From CAAFZY01 sp964410325 (GTDB lineage: Bacteria > Pseudomonadota > Alphaproteobacteria > RF32 > CAG-239): a stretch of 64,000 nucleotides of DNA. The position numbers were made by a program, and so were the translations under genes. The notes beneath the pieces were generated by a model. That model was not told the DNA's origin. It was given only the letters and a program-made list of their open reading frames with translations, and did no database searches. Shown piece by piece: positions 1 through 9,182 of this stretch. Within the stretch, counting starts at the first letter, position 1, and the number at the start of each line of letters is the position of its first letter. The stretch lies in NCBI GenBank assembly GCA_964410325.1, contig CAYPFN010000003.1, positions 1-64,000 of the forward strand, written 5' to 3'.

Positions 1-440
1 TGAACAAAACTCGAATATATCGCCGGCGTCGAATACCAGTATAAAGGCGAACCAATGCCCCAGCGTAGCAACATATCTTCATAATCATTGGTAACCGTAT
101 AACGCGATATCAGATATTCCTGAATATACTGCTCTGTTATCAAATCACTGACCGGATAACGAATTTCTCTTTTTTGCACACGCTCAATCTGACTAAAATA
201 CTTATTAATACTATAAAACTCCGGAGAAACGCGTATCAAAGGTAACATTAAATAAATAGCGCTGGCCAGCATCATATTAAAACAAATACTTAGACCCGAC
301 AGAATAACCAAAAGTCTGGATGTCCACAAATAGCGTCGTTCCGGAAAAGCCTCCACATGCACTTTTTCCGGGAAAAAACCCAATTCATCAGGACTTTCTT
401 TTTCTTTATACTTAAAAAGGGTGCGAAAAATATCAAACAT
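1..440 (-). CDS. VirB8-like inner-membrane protein, partial (3' end beyond window)
   Basis: The frame starts at ATG 440 and stays open to the window edge (146 codons seen). The product has a charged cytoplasmic N-terminus of about 40 residues, one membrane segment near residues 42-66, then a periplasmic part containing YLISRYTVTNDYEDMLLRWG and a nearby LYWYS. Short N-tail, single helix and a periplasmic region opening with Y(V/L)xxRYxV..DYE is the layout of VirB8/IcmL-type type IV secretion subunits. Family membership is inferred from topology and this motif only. It is transcribed divergently from the TolC-like lipoprotein gene at 578, so the two may belong to one envelope system. The C-terminal NTF2-like fold lies outside the window. 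Confidence 0.5.
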   Translation of the reverse strand, partial: MFDIFRTLFKYKEKESPDELGFFPEKVHVEAFPERRYLWTSRLLVILSGLSICFNMMLASAIYLMLPLIRVSPEFYSINKYFSQIERVQKREIRYPVSDLITEQYIQEYLISRYTVTNDYEDMLLRWGIGSPLYWYSTPAIYSSFV

Positions 441-577
441 GCGCTAATTTTAACCTCAATTTTACATTTATAGGTTATTTTATACATCAAAGTTGTATAA
501 AAGCAATTAAATACTATCAATTTTTAAAAAATAGTATAACAATATTTTTTATAAATACACGTTTAAGGATATAAACA

Positions 578-2473
578 ATGAAAAAAGTTTTCTGTTTTGC
601 GGCAAGTTTACTGATGCTGACATCCTGTTATTTGCAGGGAAGTAGTTCCAGCAGCGGACAAGAACCCAATCCGGCATATTATTCCGACTGGGATCGTGCT
701 ATTCGTATTGATGTGGATATGCAAAATATGTATCTCAATACCCCGCGCAAAATCGAGCGACCAATTGACATGTATATGGCAATGTCCTTGGCCTTAAAAT
801 ATAATTACACCCGCCGCATGATAAGTTATGAAGAAAATCTCTTAAAAGCAGGAAACTCTAACTTTGCTCAATTGCAGGAAATTTTAAATAATGCCGGATA
901 TATTAACACCAACAGTTCTTCACAATTGAGCCCTGATTTAAAAGTGGCTTGGAACATCCTTGATTTGTCAACAATTTATTACCAAACAAGCGATCCTTCC
1001 TTCAAGGCCAACATTGCTGTTGAACAGAGTCGCAAGGTTATCCATAATATTTTACAGGAAACACGCTTGTTATATTGGCAAACATTAACCGCCCAGCGTT
1101 TACTGCCAGTTGTCGATGAGATGACTGAATTCATGACGCTCGAGGTTGATGAAATGAACGCATCCGCCAAAGAATTAGCCGATAAGGGGGAAGCGCCAAC
1201 GCGTGAAAACCTGATTAAAAAAAGAAAATATATGGAAGCGGTCAAAAACTTATCCGCACTTAAACGCAACTTTGAAACCGCACAGACCCGCATGGCCAGT
1301 TTAATGGGGTTCCATCCTTCCACCGAATTTAAACTTGTCGGCGCTCAATACGGTAACTTTGAATTGCCGGATATCCACTTCAACTTAAGCCAGTTGGAAT
1401 GGCTGGCATTATCCAATCGCCCAGAATTGCGCGTCCATGACCTGATTTCAAGCGCAGAAGACAAAGAAATCATCATCCGCCAATTTCGTAAAGACAACCA
1501 AAACAAATATCAAAACAGTCCGCAATACAATCGCCAATGGTCCAAGCAAGGTTGTGAAATCGGTATGAACGTCATTGAAGAAGTTCGCAAAGAAAATGCC
1601 ACAACGTTGGAATCCCTGCGGCGCCAACGCATGACTTCTTTAATCTTAAACCAAGTTTATGTTTCATGGGCACAATATATGGCTACTATTGAGGATTATC
1701 AAATTAATATGGAAATTGCCTCTACTTCCGAAAACATTGCCGAGGATTATACCATTACCGACGGTGCTAAAAATGAACAAAGCCAGCTAGAAGCTGCGCG
1801 TGCCATTGAAGATGAGGTTAAAGCGTTTGCTTCTTATGTCGATGTACAAGAGGCTTTAGGCAACCTTTATGCCACCGTTGGGCTGGACGCCCTTCCTTAT
1901 TATATGTTGGGTGAAAAACCTTCAAAAATTGCCTTATATTTGCGCGCCACATTGGAAAAATGGAATGATGGCAAATTCTTGCCGGACAATCGTCCGTATC
2001 TGATGAATATCCCGGCCAAAAGGCCACCTGTCAATTTATCCACATCAACTACGTTGCCAGACGTAGTTGTTGAAACCGGCGAGCCGATATCTATTCAAAT
2101 TCCGGTAGATTTATTTGAAAAGCTCGGCTGGAAAAGCACGATTAAAACCCGTGCTGGCTTAATAGATGACAGCCGTCTGCCCAAATGGCTCAATTATGAT
2201 GAAGAAGGCTGGATATTCACCGGCAAGGCCATGCCTAAAGACGGTGGCGTATATCACATCAAAATATACGGCATTGATGAAGACGGCAATGTCGCTTACG
2301 CCACTTTCAAATTGACAGTCCGCGAGGTTTACATTCCTTCAATGCGACTTCGTGGCTTAACCGAAGGACGTAAAGCCACAGTTTTAAAACGCTGTACGGG
2401 AACAAAATGCAAAGATGCATATATTGATTCCGACGAACTTGGCAAAGAAGTGGAAAAAACACCGACATTCTAA
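578..2473 (+). CDS. TolC-family outer-membrane lipoprotein with C-terminal Ig/cadherin-like domain
   Basis: 631 residues. The signal peptide ends in a lipobox (LTSC, Cys17), so the protein is predicted to be lipidated. Residues about 60-470 are long, mostly helical and rich in heptad-like stretches, with a two-fold arrangement as in outer-membrane efflux proteins of the TolC family. Residues about 493-583 do not belong to a TolC barrel: they carry LPKWLNYDEEGWIFTGKAM followed by GVYHIKIYGIDEDGN and a final beta strand. This is the pattern of dystroglycan-type cadherin-like or putative Ig (CADG/He_PIG) domains. Two late Cys residues (RCTGTKC) could form a disulfide. The SD AAGGAT precedes the ATG. 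The gene ends just before a strong hairpin and is divergent from the VirB8-like gene. Confidence 0.75.
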   Translation: MKKVFCFAASLLMLTSCYLQGSSSSSGQEPNPAYYSDWDRAIRIDVDMQNMYLNTPRKIERPIDMYMAMSLALKYNYTRRMISYEENLLKAGNSNFAQLQEILNNAGYINTNSSSQLSPDLKVAWNILDLSTIYYQTSDPSFKANIAVEQSRKVIHNILQETRLLYWQTLTAQRLLPVVDEMTEFMTLEVDEMNASAKELADKGEAPTRENLIKKRKYMEAVKNLSALKRNFETAQTRMASLMGFHPSTEFKLVGAQYGNFELPDIHFNLSQLEWLALSNRPELRVHDLISSAEDKEIIIRQFRKDNQNKYQNSPQYNRQWSKQGCEIGMNVIEEVRKENATTLESLRRQRMTSLILNQVYVSWAQYMATIEDYQINMEIASTSENIAEDYTITDGAKNEQSQLEAARAIEDEVKAFASYVDVQEALGNLYATVGLDALPYYMLGEKPSKIALYLRATLEKWNDGKFLPDNRPYLMNIPAKRPPVNLSTSTTLPDVVVETGEPISIQIPVDLFEKLGWKSTIKTRAGLIDDSRLPKWLNYDEEGWIFTGKAMPKDGGVYHIKIYGIDEDGNVAYATFKLTVREVYIPSMRLRGLTEGRKATVLKRCTGTKCKDAYIDSDELGKEVEKTPTF

Positions 2474-2476
2474 AAC

Positions 2477-2502
2477 AAAAGCCTCGGAAATCCGAGGCTT
2501 TT
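2477..2502. terminator. Bidirectional intrinsic terminator
   Basis: A 12-bp perfect stem (AAAAGCCTCGGA / TCCGAGGCTTTT) with a 2-base loop lies between the convergent TolC-like and YmdB-like genes. A/T tracts on both sides let it serve both strands. Confidence 0.85.
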
Positions 2503-2515
2503 CTAATACTTTTTC

Positions 2516-3301
2516 CTAATATCGGACAATTTGTTCAATTTTAAGCGCCAAACCAGTGGCATCATCCGTTTCAACATATATACCGTAAAGTGTTCCCACA
2601 CCCTTTGCCGGAACCAGACGCTCGGATGGATATTTTCGACATAAACGCTGAATCGGCACAGCTGGTTCAAAACCCAAAACCGAATCATAATTGCCGCACA
2701 TTCCAATATCCGTAATATAAGCGGTACCTTGTGGCAAAATCCGAAAATCAGCCGTCGGCACGTGGGTATGTGTCCCGGCGACGATAGAAACTTTTCCATC
2801 AAGATAATATCCAACAGCCAGCTTTTCAGCTGTTGCTTCCGCATGAACATCTATCAAAATTGCCGCTGTGTTTTTAGTTAAAGTATATTGTTTTAAAAGC
2901 TTGTCAAGCGCCTGCACTGGACAATCCAAGGCTTCCATAAACACACGGCCCATAACCTGAGCCACCACCAGCTTTTTACCATTTAGAAGTTCAACTTCAC
3001 AGCTACCGCGACCGATTGTGCCTTCTGGATAATTCAGTGGCCGAATAATTTTTTTACACTCATCAAAATAAGGAACAATCTCCCGTTGATCCCAAACATG
3101 ATTGCCAGTTGTAATAACATCAACGCCGGCAGCAAAAAAATCTAGGCAAATACCAGGAGTCAGACCAAAACCATGGGCGGCATTTTCAGCGTTAACAACA
3201 AAAACATCCGGATTATATTGTTCTTTCAAAGCTGGCAAATTTTTTAAAACCGCTTCGCGCCCAGGTCGGCCAACAACATCACCACAATAAATAATTTTCA
3301 T
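2516..3301 (-). CDS. ymdB: YmdB-family metallophosphoesterase (2',3'-cyclic nucleotide phosphodiesterase)
   Basis: 261 residues from ATG 3301, chosen because AAAGGA lies 6 nt upstream and the protein then begins MKIIYCGDVVGRPGR as in the family. Binuclear-metal ligands are visible in order: Asp8 in CGDVVG, Glu-Asn in NAENAAHG, Asn-His in TGNHVWD, His in IDVHAE, and the two His of GTHTHVPTAD. The family hydrolyses 2',3'-cyclic nucleotides in the cytoplasm. In alphaproteobacteria this gene commonly sits downstream of transketolase, zapA and 6S RNA, and here transketolase is the next gene upstream. An in-frame upstream ATG (3358) would add 19 unconserved residues. Confidence 0.88.
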   Translation of the reverse strand: MKIIYCGDVVGRPGREAVLKNLPALKEQYNPDVFVVNAENAAHGFGLTPGICLDFFAAGVDVITTGNHVWDQREIVPYFDECKKIIRPLNYPEGTIGRGSCEVELLNGKKLVVAQVMGRVFMEALDCPVQALDKLLKQYTLTKNTAAILIDVHAEATAEKLAVGYYLDGKVSIVAGTHTHVPTADFRILPQGTAYITDIGMCGNYDSVLGFEPAVPIQRLCRKYPSERLVPAKGVGTLYGIYVETDDATGLALKIEQIVRY

Positions 3302-3627
3302 TAAATTTCCTTTCGCAAAATTTGATTTTAATGTAATGAAGCCCCGCCGATTATGCAAGATGTTTTTTCAACTAACCGCTTTTCTAATTTTCTCACCCGT
3401 CCAACCGACGCCTCATTGTATGAGTTAATGCAATAATTTCTGCCATATCCTAAAATAAACAGAACCGTCAAGCAAATGCAAAACCAACCCCGTTATAACC
3501 ACAGATATGCCGGCCAGGTCAGAATGGGGACGGCACAATTTCATCAACAAACGTGACCAGAGGTTTTAGCCACGCACGCAGAAGATAATTATAAAAAGCT
3601 ACCCCGAGTTAACTCAGAAAATTATGT
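3302..3627. other. Long intergenic region between tkt and ymdB; possible structured RNA
   Basis: 326 bases without a convincing ORF. On the minus strand, positions 3530 to 3485 can fold into an imperfect hairpin (CCCCATTCTGACC against GGTTATAACGGGG). TTGACG at 3458-3453 could be a -35 element for ymdB, but no good -10 follows at 17 nt. In many alphaproteobacteria the 6S RNA gene lies between zapA and ymdB, so this is where ssrS would be sought. I could not match the 6S consensus bubble, so the RNA call is only a synteny-based suggestion. Confidence 0.25.
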
Positions 3628-5595
3628 TTATTCTACTAAATTTTCAGCACATTCAATTATTTTATCAACCGTAATGCCAAAATATTCGTATAATTTATCC
3701 GCCGGACCGGAAGCACCAAAACCGTCCATGCCAATAACATTGTCTGCCGAACCGACATATTTTTCCCAACCGAACTTAGCGGCCGCTTCAATTGCCACTC
3801 GCGGACAATCACCCAACACTTGAGCCCGATATTCAGGACTTTGCTTATCAAATAACTCCGTACACGGCATAGAAACCACCGCCGTTTCAATCCCCTTTTC
3901 ACGCAGTTTTTCCTGTGCTGCAACCGCCAAAGAAACCTCTGAGCCAGTTGCAATCAAAGTTACCTGTCGCAGTTTTCCTGTTTTAGTATCAGAAATAACA
4001 TAGCCACCTTTTGCCGTCAGATTTTCTTTTGCCGATTTTCTTAACAAAGGCAGCCCTTGACGCGATAAAGCCAAAAGGCTTGGCGTAGATTCGCTGGTTA
4101 TTGCAATTTGCCAGACTTCGGCTGTTTCCACCACATCACACGGACGGAAAGTATAAATATTCGGCATTGCCCGATATGACGCCAACTGTTCAATTGGCTG
4201 ATGTGTCGGACCATCTTCGCCAACACCGATTGAATCGTGCGTTAAAACATAAATTACCCGAACACCCATTAAAGCTGCCAAACGCATTGTCGGCCGCATA
4301 TAATCGGAAAACACAAAAAACGTGCCACCGTAGGGAATCACGCCGCCATGTAGCGCCATGCCGTTCATAATTGCACCCATGGCATGTTCACGAATACCGT
4401 ACATGACATTATTGCCGGCATAATCATCCGCCGTTATGGTTTTCATGCCATTGACAAAAGTCAAATTAGACGCCGCCAAATCAGCTGAACCGCCAACAAT
4501 CTGCGGCACACTCGGCACAATTGCCTCCAAGCACATTTGCGAGGCTTTACGGGTAGCCACCTTAAGCTTTTCCGCAATGGCTTTGTTTTTAACTTCCATC
4601 AAAGATTTTTCCCAATTTTCCGGCAGTTTATCAGAAATATAATCCTCAAACTCCTGTCCAGCCTTCTTGGCAAACTCACGCCAAGCCACATAACTAACCT
4701 GATTGCGTTTTCCCGCTTTTCGCCAAGCCTCCAACACTTCACAAGGAACTTCAAACGGTGCATAATTCCAATTTAATTTCCGACGCATAGCGGCGTTTTC
4801 TTCTGTGCCCAACGGCGAGCCGTGGCATTTGGATGTGCCGCTTTTGTTTGGCGCGCCAAAACCAATTTGGGTCTTGCAGGAAATTAACGTCGGCTTATCA
4901 GATTTTTGAGCGGTTTCAATGGCTTGTTCAATCTGTGCGTAATCATGTCCGTCTATTTCAACAGTATTCCAATCCAACGCTTTAAAACGCATAATTTGAT
5001 CAACCGAGCTGGTCTTATCCACCGTACCGTCAATCGTGATATTATTGTTATCCCATAAAACAATTAATTTATTTAACTTCAAATGTCCGGCCAAAGCTGC
5101 CGCCTCTTCGGAAATCCCCTCCATTAAACAGCCATCGCCGCTGATGACATAGGTATAATGATTGCATAATTCATCACCGAATTTAGCATTAATAATCCGC
5201 TCCGCTAAAGCCATACCGACTGCTGAAGAAATCCCCTGTCCAAGCGGACCAGTCGTCATATCAATGCCACTTAAATACCCATATTCCGGATGCCCTGCAG
5301 TTTTTGCGCCCAGCTGGCGGAAATTTTTAATATCTTCAAGGCAGATATCCTTATATCCCAAAAGATATAAAAGAGAATACATCAGCATAGAGCCGTGCCC
5401 AGCCGACAAAACAAAACGGTCGCGATCAAACCAATGCGGTTCTTCTGGATTCAGTTTGATATATTTCGCAAACAAAACCGTTGCCACATCCGCCATGCCC
5501 AAAGGCATACCCGGATGTCCGGAATTAGCCTTATCAATAGCATCAGCACTCAAGAAACGGATGGCATCAGCCATACCACGATAATCATCATGCAT
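3628..5595 (-). CDS. tkt: Transketolase
   Basis: 655 residues, normal length for the family. It transfers two-carbon ketol units in the non-oxidative pentose phosphate pathway using thiamine diphosphate. The N-terminal domain has NSGHPGMPLGMA and the ThDP/Mg motif GDGCLMEG followed by DNNNITIDG. The pyrimidine domain has GIREHAMG with the catalytic Glu, and DSIGVGEDGPTHQPIE. The ATG at 5595 has AAAGGAG upstream; the TTG one codon earlier is less likely. It is the last gene of a minus-strand run whose upstream neighbour, a lipoprotein gene, ends 11 nt away. Confidence 0.96.
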   Translation of the reverse strand: MHDDYRGMADAIRFLSADAIDKANSGHPGMPLGMADVATVLFAKYIKLNPEEPHWFDRDRFVLSAGHGSMLMYSLLYLLGYKDICLEDIKNFRQLGAKTAGHPEYGYLSGIDMTTGPLGQGISSAVGMALAERIINAKFGDELCNHYTYVISGDGCLMEGISEEAAALAGHLKLNKLIVLWDNNNITIDGTVDKTSSVDQIMRFKALDWNTVEIDGHDYAQIEQAIETAQKSDKPTLISCKTQIGFGAPNKSGTSKCHGSPLGTEENAAMRRKLNWNYAPFEVPCEVLEAWRKAGKRNQVSYVAWREFAKKAGQEFEDYISDKLPENWEKSLMEVKNKAIAEKLKVATRKASQMCLEAIVPSVPQIVGGSADLAASNLTFVNGMKTITADDYAGNNVMYGIREHAMGAIMNGMALHGGVIPYGGTFFVFSDYMRPTMRLAALMGVRVIYVLTHDSIGVGEDGPTHQPIEQLASYRAMPNIYTFRPCDVVETAEVWQIAITSESTPSLLALSRQGLPLLRKSAKENLTAKGGYVISDTKTGKLRQVTLIATGSEVSLAVAAQEKLREKGIETAVVSMPCTELFDKQSPEYRAQVLGDCPRVAIEAAAKFGWEKYVGSADNVIGMDGFGASGPADKLYEYFGITVDKIIECAENLVE

Positions 5596-5606
5596 CAAAA
5601 ACTCCT

Positions 5607-6146
5607 TTATTTTTTCTTATATTCAAGATCATAGGCGTTAGCAATCAAACCTAAGAAAATATCCAAATCATATGTTCCAGGCGTCGGAATGGTCAGTTCA
5701 CCGGTATCTGCAGTAAATTCCAGTTCATTAACGCCAACTGGCATATTGGCCGATGTAAAATAAGTTTTGCGGCCTAAAAAACTTGTCGGCCCTTCAACTG
5801 TTTCCAGATAATATGAAAACTGCACATCTGTTACGTCGCTGTCACTCAAGCGCGTAACTTTGAACTTTGGTTTAACAACTGCACGATCTTTTTCCACTTT
5901 CTCATTAAAATAACAAAAGCCCTCATACCCGACAGCTTTAATTTCAAACAATTCTTGATAATTCTCCTTTTGTACGATTTTAACATCATCATGACGGATA
6001 TGAATTTTAGGGCATCCTTCAACATCTTTTAAATAAGAAGTATCATCTGTCCCCGACACCACCACATAATGATTAGAATTGTCATTATTAAAGGAACAAG
6101 CTACTAAAAGAGCTGCTACAGTTAATCCGAAAATATGTTTTCTCAT
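5607..6146 (-). CDS. Small lipoprotein of unknown function
   Basis: 179 residues from ATG 6146, which follows GGAGG. The N-terminus MRKHIFGLTVAALLVAC is a lipoprotein signal with the lipobox Cys at residue 17. The mature part is predicted to be mainly beta strand (for example TYDLDIFLGLIANAYDLEYKKK at the end, with alternating patterns before it), consistent with an Ig-like or lipocalin-like fold. I do not recognise the family. It lies between the RNA methyltransferase and transketolase genes with short spacers, so it is probably cotranscribed with them. Confidence 0.8.
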   Translation of the reverse strand: MRKHIFGLTVAALLVACSFNNDNSNHYVVVSGTDDTSYLKDVEGCPKIHIRHDDVKIVQKENYQELFEIKAVGYEGFCYFNEKVEKDRAVVKPKFKVTRLSDSDVTDVQFSYYLETVEGPTSFLGRKTYFTSANMPVGVNELEFTADTGELTIPTPGTYDLDIFLGLIANAYDLEYKKK

Positions 6147-6190
6147 GTTTCCTCCATTTCTCCTAATAACTGCAGTATAGTGCAAAATAA

Positions 6191-7336
6191 TTATTTTGTA
6201 AATAAGGCAGCCAACTCACTGTGATTAGAATAAACAAACTGGTCAACCATTGTTACTTCTTTAAGCTGGTAGCCGCCTTCAATTAATATTTTAGAATCAT
6301 TAACAAAACTGTGCGGATTGCAGGATATGGCAATAATTTTCTCCGGCTTTTTATCCGCAGGCATCTGCGCCAGCGCTGTAACCTGAGCGGCGGCACCAGC
6401 CCTGGGAGGATCAAATACTACGGCGGCAAAATCTTCCAATTCCTGCCCGATAAAAGGATATTTAAAAAGATTACGCCGGATGATTTCAATATTATGCAGC
6501 ATCTGCCGATTTGCGGAAAGCTGAAAATTTTTGAGCAAACTTTCGCTGGCATCAGCCGCTATAATTCTATTTTCGGGCATTGTTGCCAGCGGATAAGAAA
6601 AAGTGCCGATTCCGCAAAACAAATCGGCAATCTTGCCTCGTGTGCCATCTAAATATTTAACAACCAAATCCGTCAACGCTTTTTCGCCGGCTTTAGATGC
6701 CTGCAGGAACATTCCAGGCGCCACATAAACATCGCAACCGCCGATTTTCACTACTGGTTTACCTTTTTCCATAATAGGCTCAGCCTCTTCAGAATTTTTA
6801 CGTCGCCATGAAAAACGGATAATTTTTTCTTCGCCATTGACATACTCAAAAATATCCTGCCGCTGATCGAGCGTTAATTCATCGTTATATTCCAACACAA
6901 CGTCTAATCCGTTGTCTGCCTCTAATAAAAAAACATCGCCGCCGACCGGTCGCGGTTTCTTTTTTTTATTTTTCCTTTTCATGCTGACGCTTGGGCTCGG
7001 ACAAGCGCAAAAACTTTCTAAAAAGAGCCGCATCCCAGGCAAAACGGCGTTAATACCCTCCGTGACTGCAAAACAATGCTGGTAGTCAACAATTCGGTTG
7101 CTGCGACTTTCATTAAAACCCAGAACAAATTTTCCATCCTGATCGGCAAAAGCCAGCGTCGCACGACGCCGCTGCCCATCAGCAAGAAAAATCGGATTAT
7201 TCCAGATATAAGTTTCTTGCCCAAGAGCCGAATCCAGAATATATCGTACTTTTTCCGCTTTAAATATCCGATATTCCGCCTCTGGCTTATCGCGAAAACA
7301 ACATCCTCCGCATTCCGGATGATAACGGCATCCCAT
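6191..7336 (-). CDS. TrmA/RlmC/RlmD-family RNA (uracil-5-)-methyltransferase
   Basis: 381 residues. It is predicted to transfer a methyl group from SAM to C5 of a uridine in rRNA or tRNA. N-terminal cysteines in CRYHPECGGCCFR, with a later Cys in YQHCF, resemble the 4Fe-4S ligand set of RlmD/RlmC. The Rossmann part has ADLFCGIGTFSYPLA (SAM site), DPPRAGA, and the catalytic Cys in ISCNP. The C-terminal MVDQFVYSNHSELAALF is typical of this superfamily. The exact target uridine cannot be told from sequence. It starts 3 nt after the diguanylate cyclase stop codon, so the two are translationally linked. Confidence 0.88.
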   Translation of the reverse strand: MGCRYHPECGGCCFRDKPEAEYRIFKAEKVRYILDSALGQETYIWNNPIFLADGQRRRATLAFADQDGKFVLGFNESRSNRIVDYQHCFAVTEGINAVLPGMRLFLESFCACPSPSVSMKRKNKKKKPRPVGGDVFLLEADNGLDVVLEYNDELTLDQRQDIFEYVNGEEKIIRFSWRRKNSEEAEPIMEKGKPVVKIGGCDVYVAPGMFLQASKAGEKALTDLVVKYLDGTRGKIADLFCGIGTFSYPLATMPENRIIAADASESLLKNFQLSANRQMLHNIEIIRRNLFKYPFIGQELEDFAAVVFDPPRAGAAAQVTALAQMPADKKPEKIIAISCNPHSFVNDSKILIEGGYQLKEVTMVDQFVYSNHSELAALFTK

Positions 7337-7339
7337 CTG

Positions 7340-9007
7340 TTAATCCTCTGTCATATAATTCATTTCAATACCGTCAAGCAGTGAAATTTCTTTACTATCT
7401 TCTTGGGAAAATGCTGGATGAATCATTTCTTTCTTTTCCGTACTTTGATAATCGTTTTCTGCCACCGCGAAAATTTTTTCATCATAAAGTTCAACACGGT
7501 TACGGCCGTTTTCTTTTGCCAAATACAAAGCATCATCCGCCATCTTTATCATTAGCCCCACCTCATCGGCAATTCCCGAAGGCGCCACACCGATACTGAC
7601 CGTAAAACGCACCGGCCGCCCTTCATCTGAGTAAACCACGGAGTCGCAAATAGCTTCTCTCAGACGATTGGCCACCATTTTAGCAATTTCAGGCGTTACC
7701 TTGCTTAAAAAAATGACGAATTCTTCACCACCATAACGAGCCAGCATATCTTCCGGCCGTAGAGAACGCTCACACACTGCCGCCAATTCTATCAAAACCT
7801 TATCGCCGATTTTATGCCCGAATGTATCATTGATATTTTTAAAATGATCGGCATCCAGCATTAAAATGGCAAAAGTTTCCTTCAGACGGCAGGCTTCTTG
7901 AATTTTTTCAGCAGCTTTGTTTTCAAAAAAACGGCGATTGTAAACCGATGTCAACGGATCTCTGTCAGCTTGCGATTGCAAAAGAACCTCTTGCCGTTTG
8001 CGCAAAGTAATATCCTGAAACGCTGAATATAATACCACATCATTATTATAATCAATCACATTAACCGATGCCAAAAGCCAAAACGGCGTATTACCAGTTG
8101 CCGTTTTAACCAAAATTTCAAAATCATGGACTTCTTTGCCTTTTTCCAGTTTTTCAATCAGTATTTTCCTATTGTCGGCATCAACAAAAAAATCCTTAAA
8201 ATGATACCGCGGTAGCTGATCATTTGTCAAGCTAAACAACTTAATTGCATTATTATTAGCCAACAGTAGCGTATCATCACTTAAACGCGAAATAATAATC
8301 GGAAACGGCGATGATTTGATAATATTTTCAATATCCCGATTTGTACGTCGCTGAACCTCACCTTGCTGAAAAATTTTGTGTTGAAGCTCCTGTTGATACA
8401 AAAGATAATAAGAAAAACCCAAAAGCACAATCAAATCAACCGGAATATACCATGGGTACCTCTCAGCATACAACATTGGCCATATCATCAGAAGAATCAA
8501 ACCCGCTGTTGCCACGCCGGCCGTCATTTCTCCCGGACAATGCCATATTTTTGAACGGGAAACAAAACTTAAAAAAACATATGTCATACCAATAATCGGC
8601 AAAATCTGACGGATGTTGGCAACAATATTAGCATCATTAACAATAAAAACGGCATATAAAATCAGTAATAGGCCAACGGAAACAAAGCCAAAAACAATAT
8701 TAACATTAAGCACCGCATTCATTAATATCCACGAAGATGCCATAATCAGAAGAACCGCGCTTGTCAAAACCAGAAGCAACTCCGCCAAAGTCAAAATCTG
8801 CGCCGAAACAGCCCTAGAATAGAAGAAGTCAGCACAACTTTGCATAAGCGACGTCATAAAAACAACAGCCAGTCCGATCAGCAAAAAAAATAACCCATGC
8901 CCAATTTTAAGCTTACGGACATAAAAAGTCGAAAATGCTAAAAAAGCAAAGGCCAAACTACTTAACACCCATCGGGCGTTATTTTCGAAAATATCAAAAA
9001 ACAGCAT
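7340..9007 (-). CDS. Membrane-bound PAS-GGDEF diguanylate cyclase
   Basis: 555 residues. About seven membrane helices fill residues 1-205, followed by a PAS domain (about 235-355, including DFEILVKTATGNTPFWLLA) and a GGDEF domain (about 365-520). The active site is RYGGEEF, with DPLTSVYNRRFF and LDADHFKNINDTFGH before it, so cyclic-di-GMP synthase activity is expected. An inhibitory I-site (RPED, five residues ahead of GGEEF) is intact, implying product feedback. The helix-bundle N-terminus probably senses a membrane or periplasmic signal. It heads the operon running into the methyltransferase, lipoprotein and transketolase genes. Confidence 0.9.
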   Translation of the reverse strand: MLFFDIFENNARWVLSSLAFAFLAFSTFYVRKLKIGHGLFFLLIGLAVVFMTSLMQSCADFFYSRAVSAQILTLAELLLVLTSAVLLIMASSWILMNAVLNVNIVFGFVSVGLLLILYAVFIVNDANIVANIRQILPIIGMTYVFLSFVSRSKIWHCPGEMTAGVATAGLILLMIWPMLYAERYPWYIPVDLIVLLGFSYYLLYQQELQHKIFQQGEVQRRTNRDIENIIKSSPFPIIISRLSDDTLLLANNNAIKLFSLTNDQLPRYHFKDFFVDADNRKILIEKLEKGKEVHDFEILVKTATGNTPFWLLASVNVIDYNNDVVLYSAFQDITLRKRQEVLLQSQADRDPLTSVYNRRFFENKAAEKIQEACRLKETFAILMLDADHFKNINDTFGHKIGDKVLIELAAVCERSLRPEDMLARYGGEEFVIFLSKVTPEIAKMVANRLREAICDSVVYSDEGRPVRFTVSIGVAPSGIADEVGLMIKMADDALYLAKENGRNRVELYDEKIFAVAENDYQSTEKKEMIHPAFSQEDSKEISLLDGIEMNYMTED

Positions 9008-9106
9008 ATTAACTACTCTTAAACTCTCTTAATGTATTTACTATATAGTGAAAAGTAAAAAAAACAATGAAAACTTTAGCAACAATAAAAAATTCGCAAT
9101 AAAAAA

Positions 9107-9135
9107 TTGACGATTATTTTTTAAAATTGTATAAG
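9107..9135 (+). promoter_or_regulatory. Sigma-70 type promoter for the 9183 gene
   Basis: TTGACG (9107-9112), a 17-base spacer, then TATAAG (9130-9135). It lies about 45 bases ahead of the ATG at 9183. Confidence 0.65.
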
Positions 9136-9182
9136 ATTAAGAGTTGAACATTTTAAGGAAGTCATTTGATAAGGATCAACAA

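Noticed and set aside
290..520. Short minus-strand ORF of 76 codons
   Set aside because: It is in another frame over the VirB8-like gene, whose frame is longer and fits a family.
3505..3520. CCAGGTCAG like part of SRP RNA
   Set aside because: The adjoining bases do not match the domain IV consensus.
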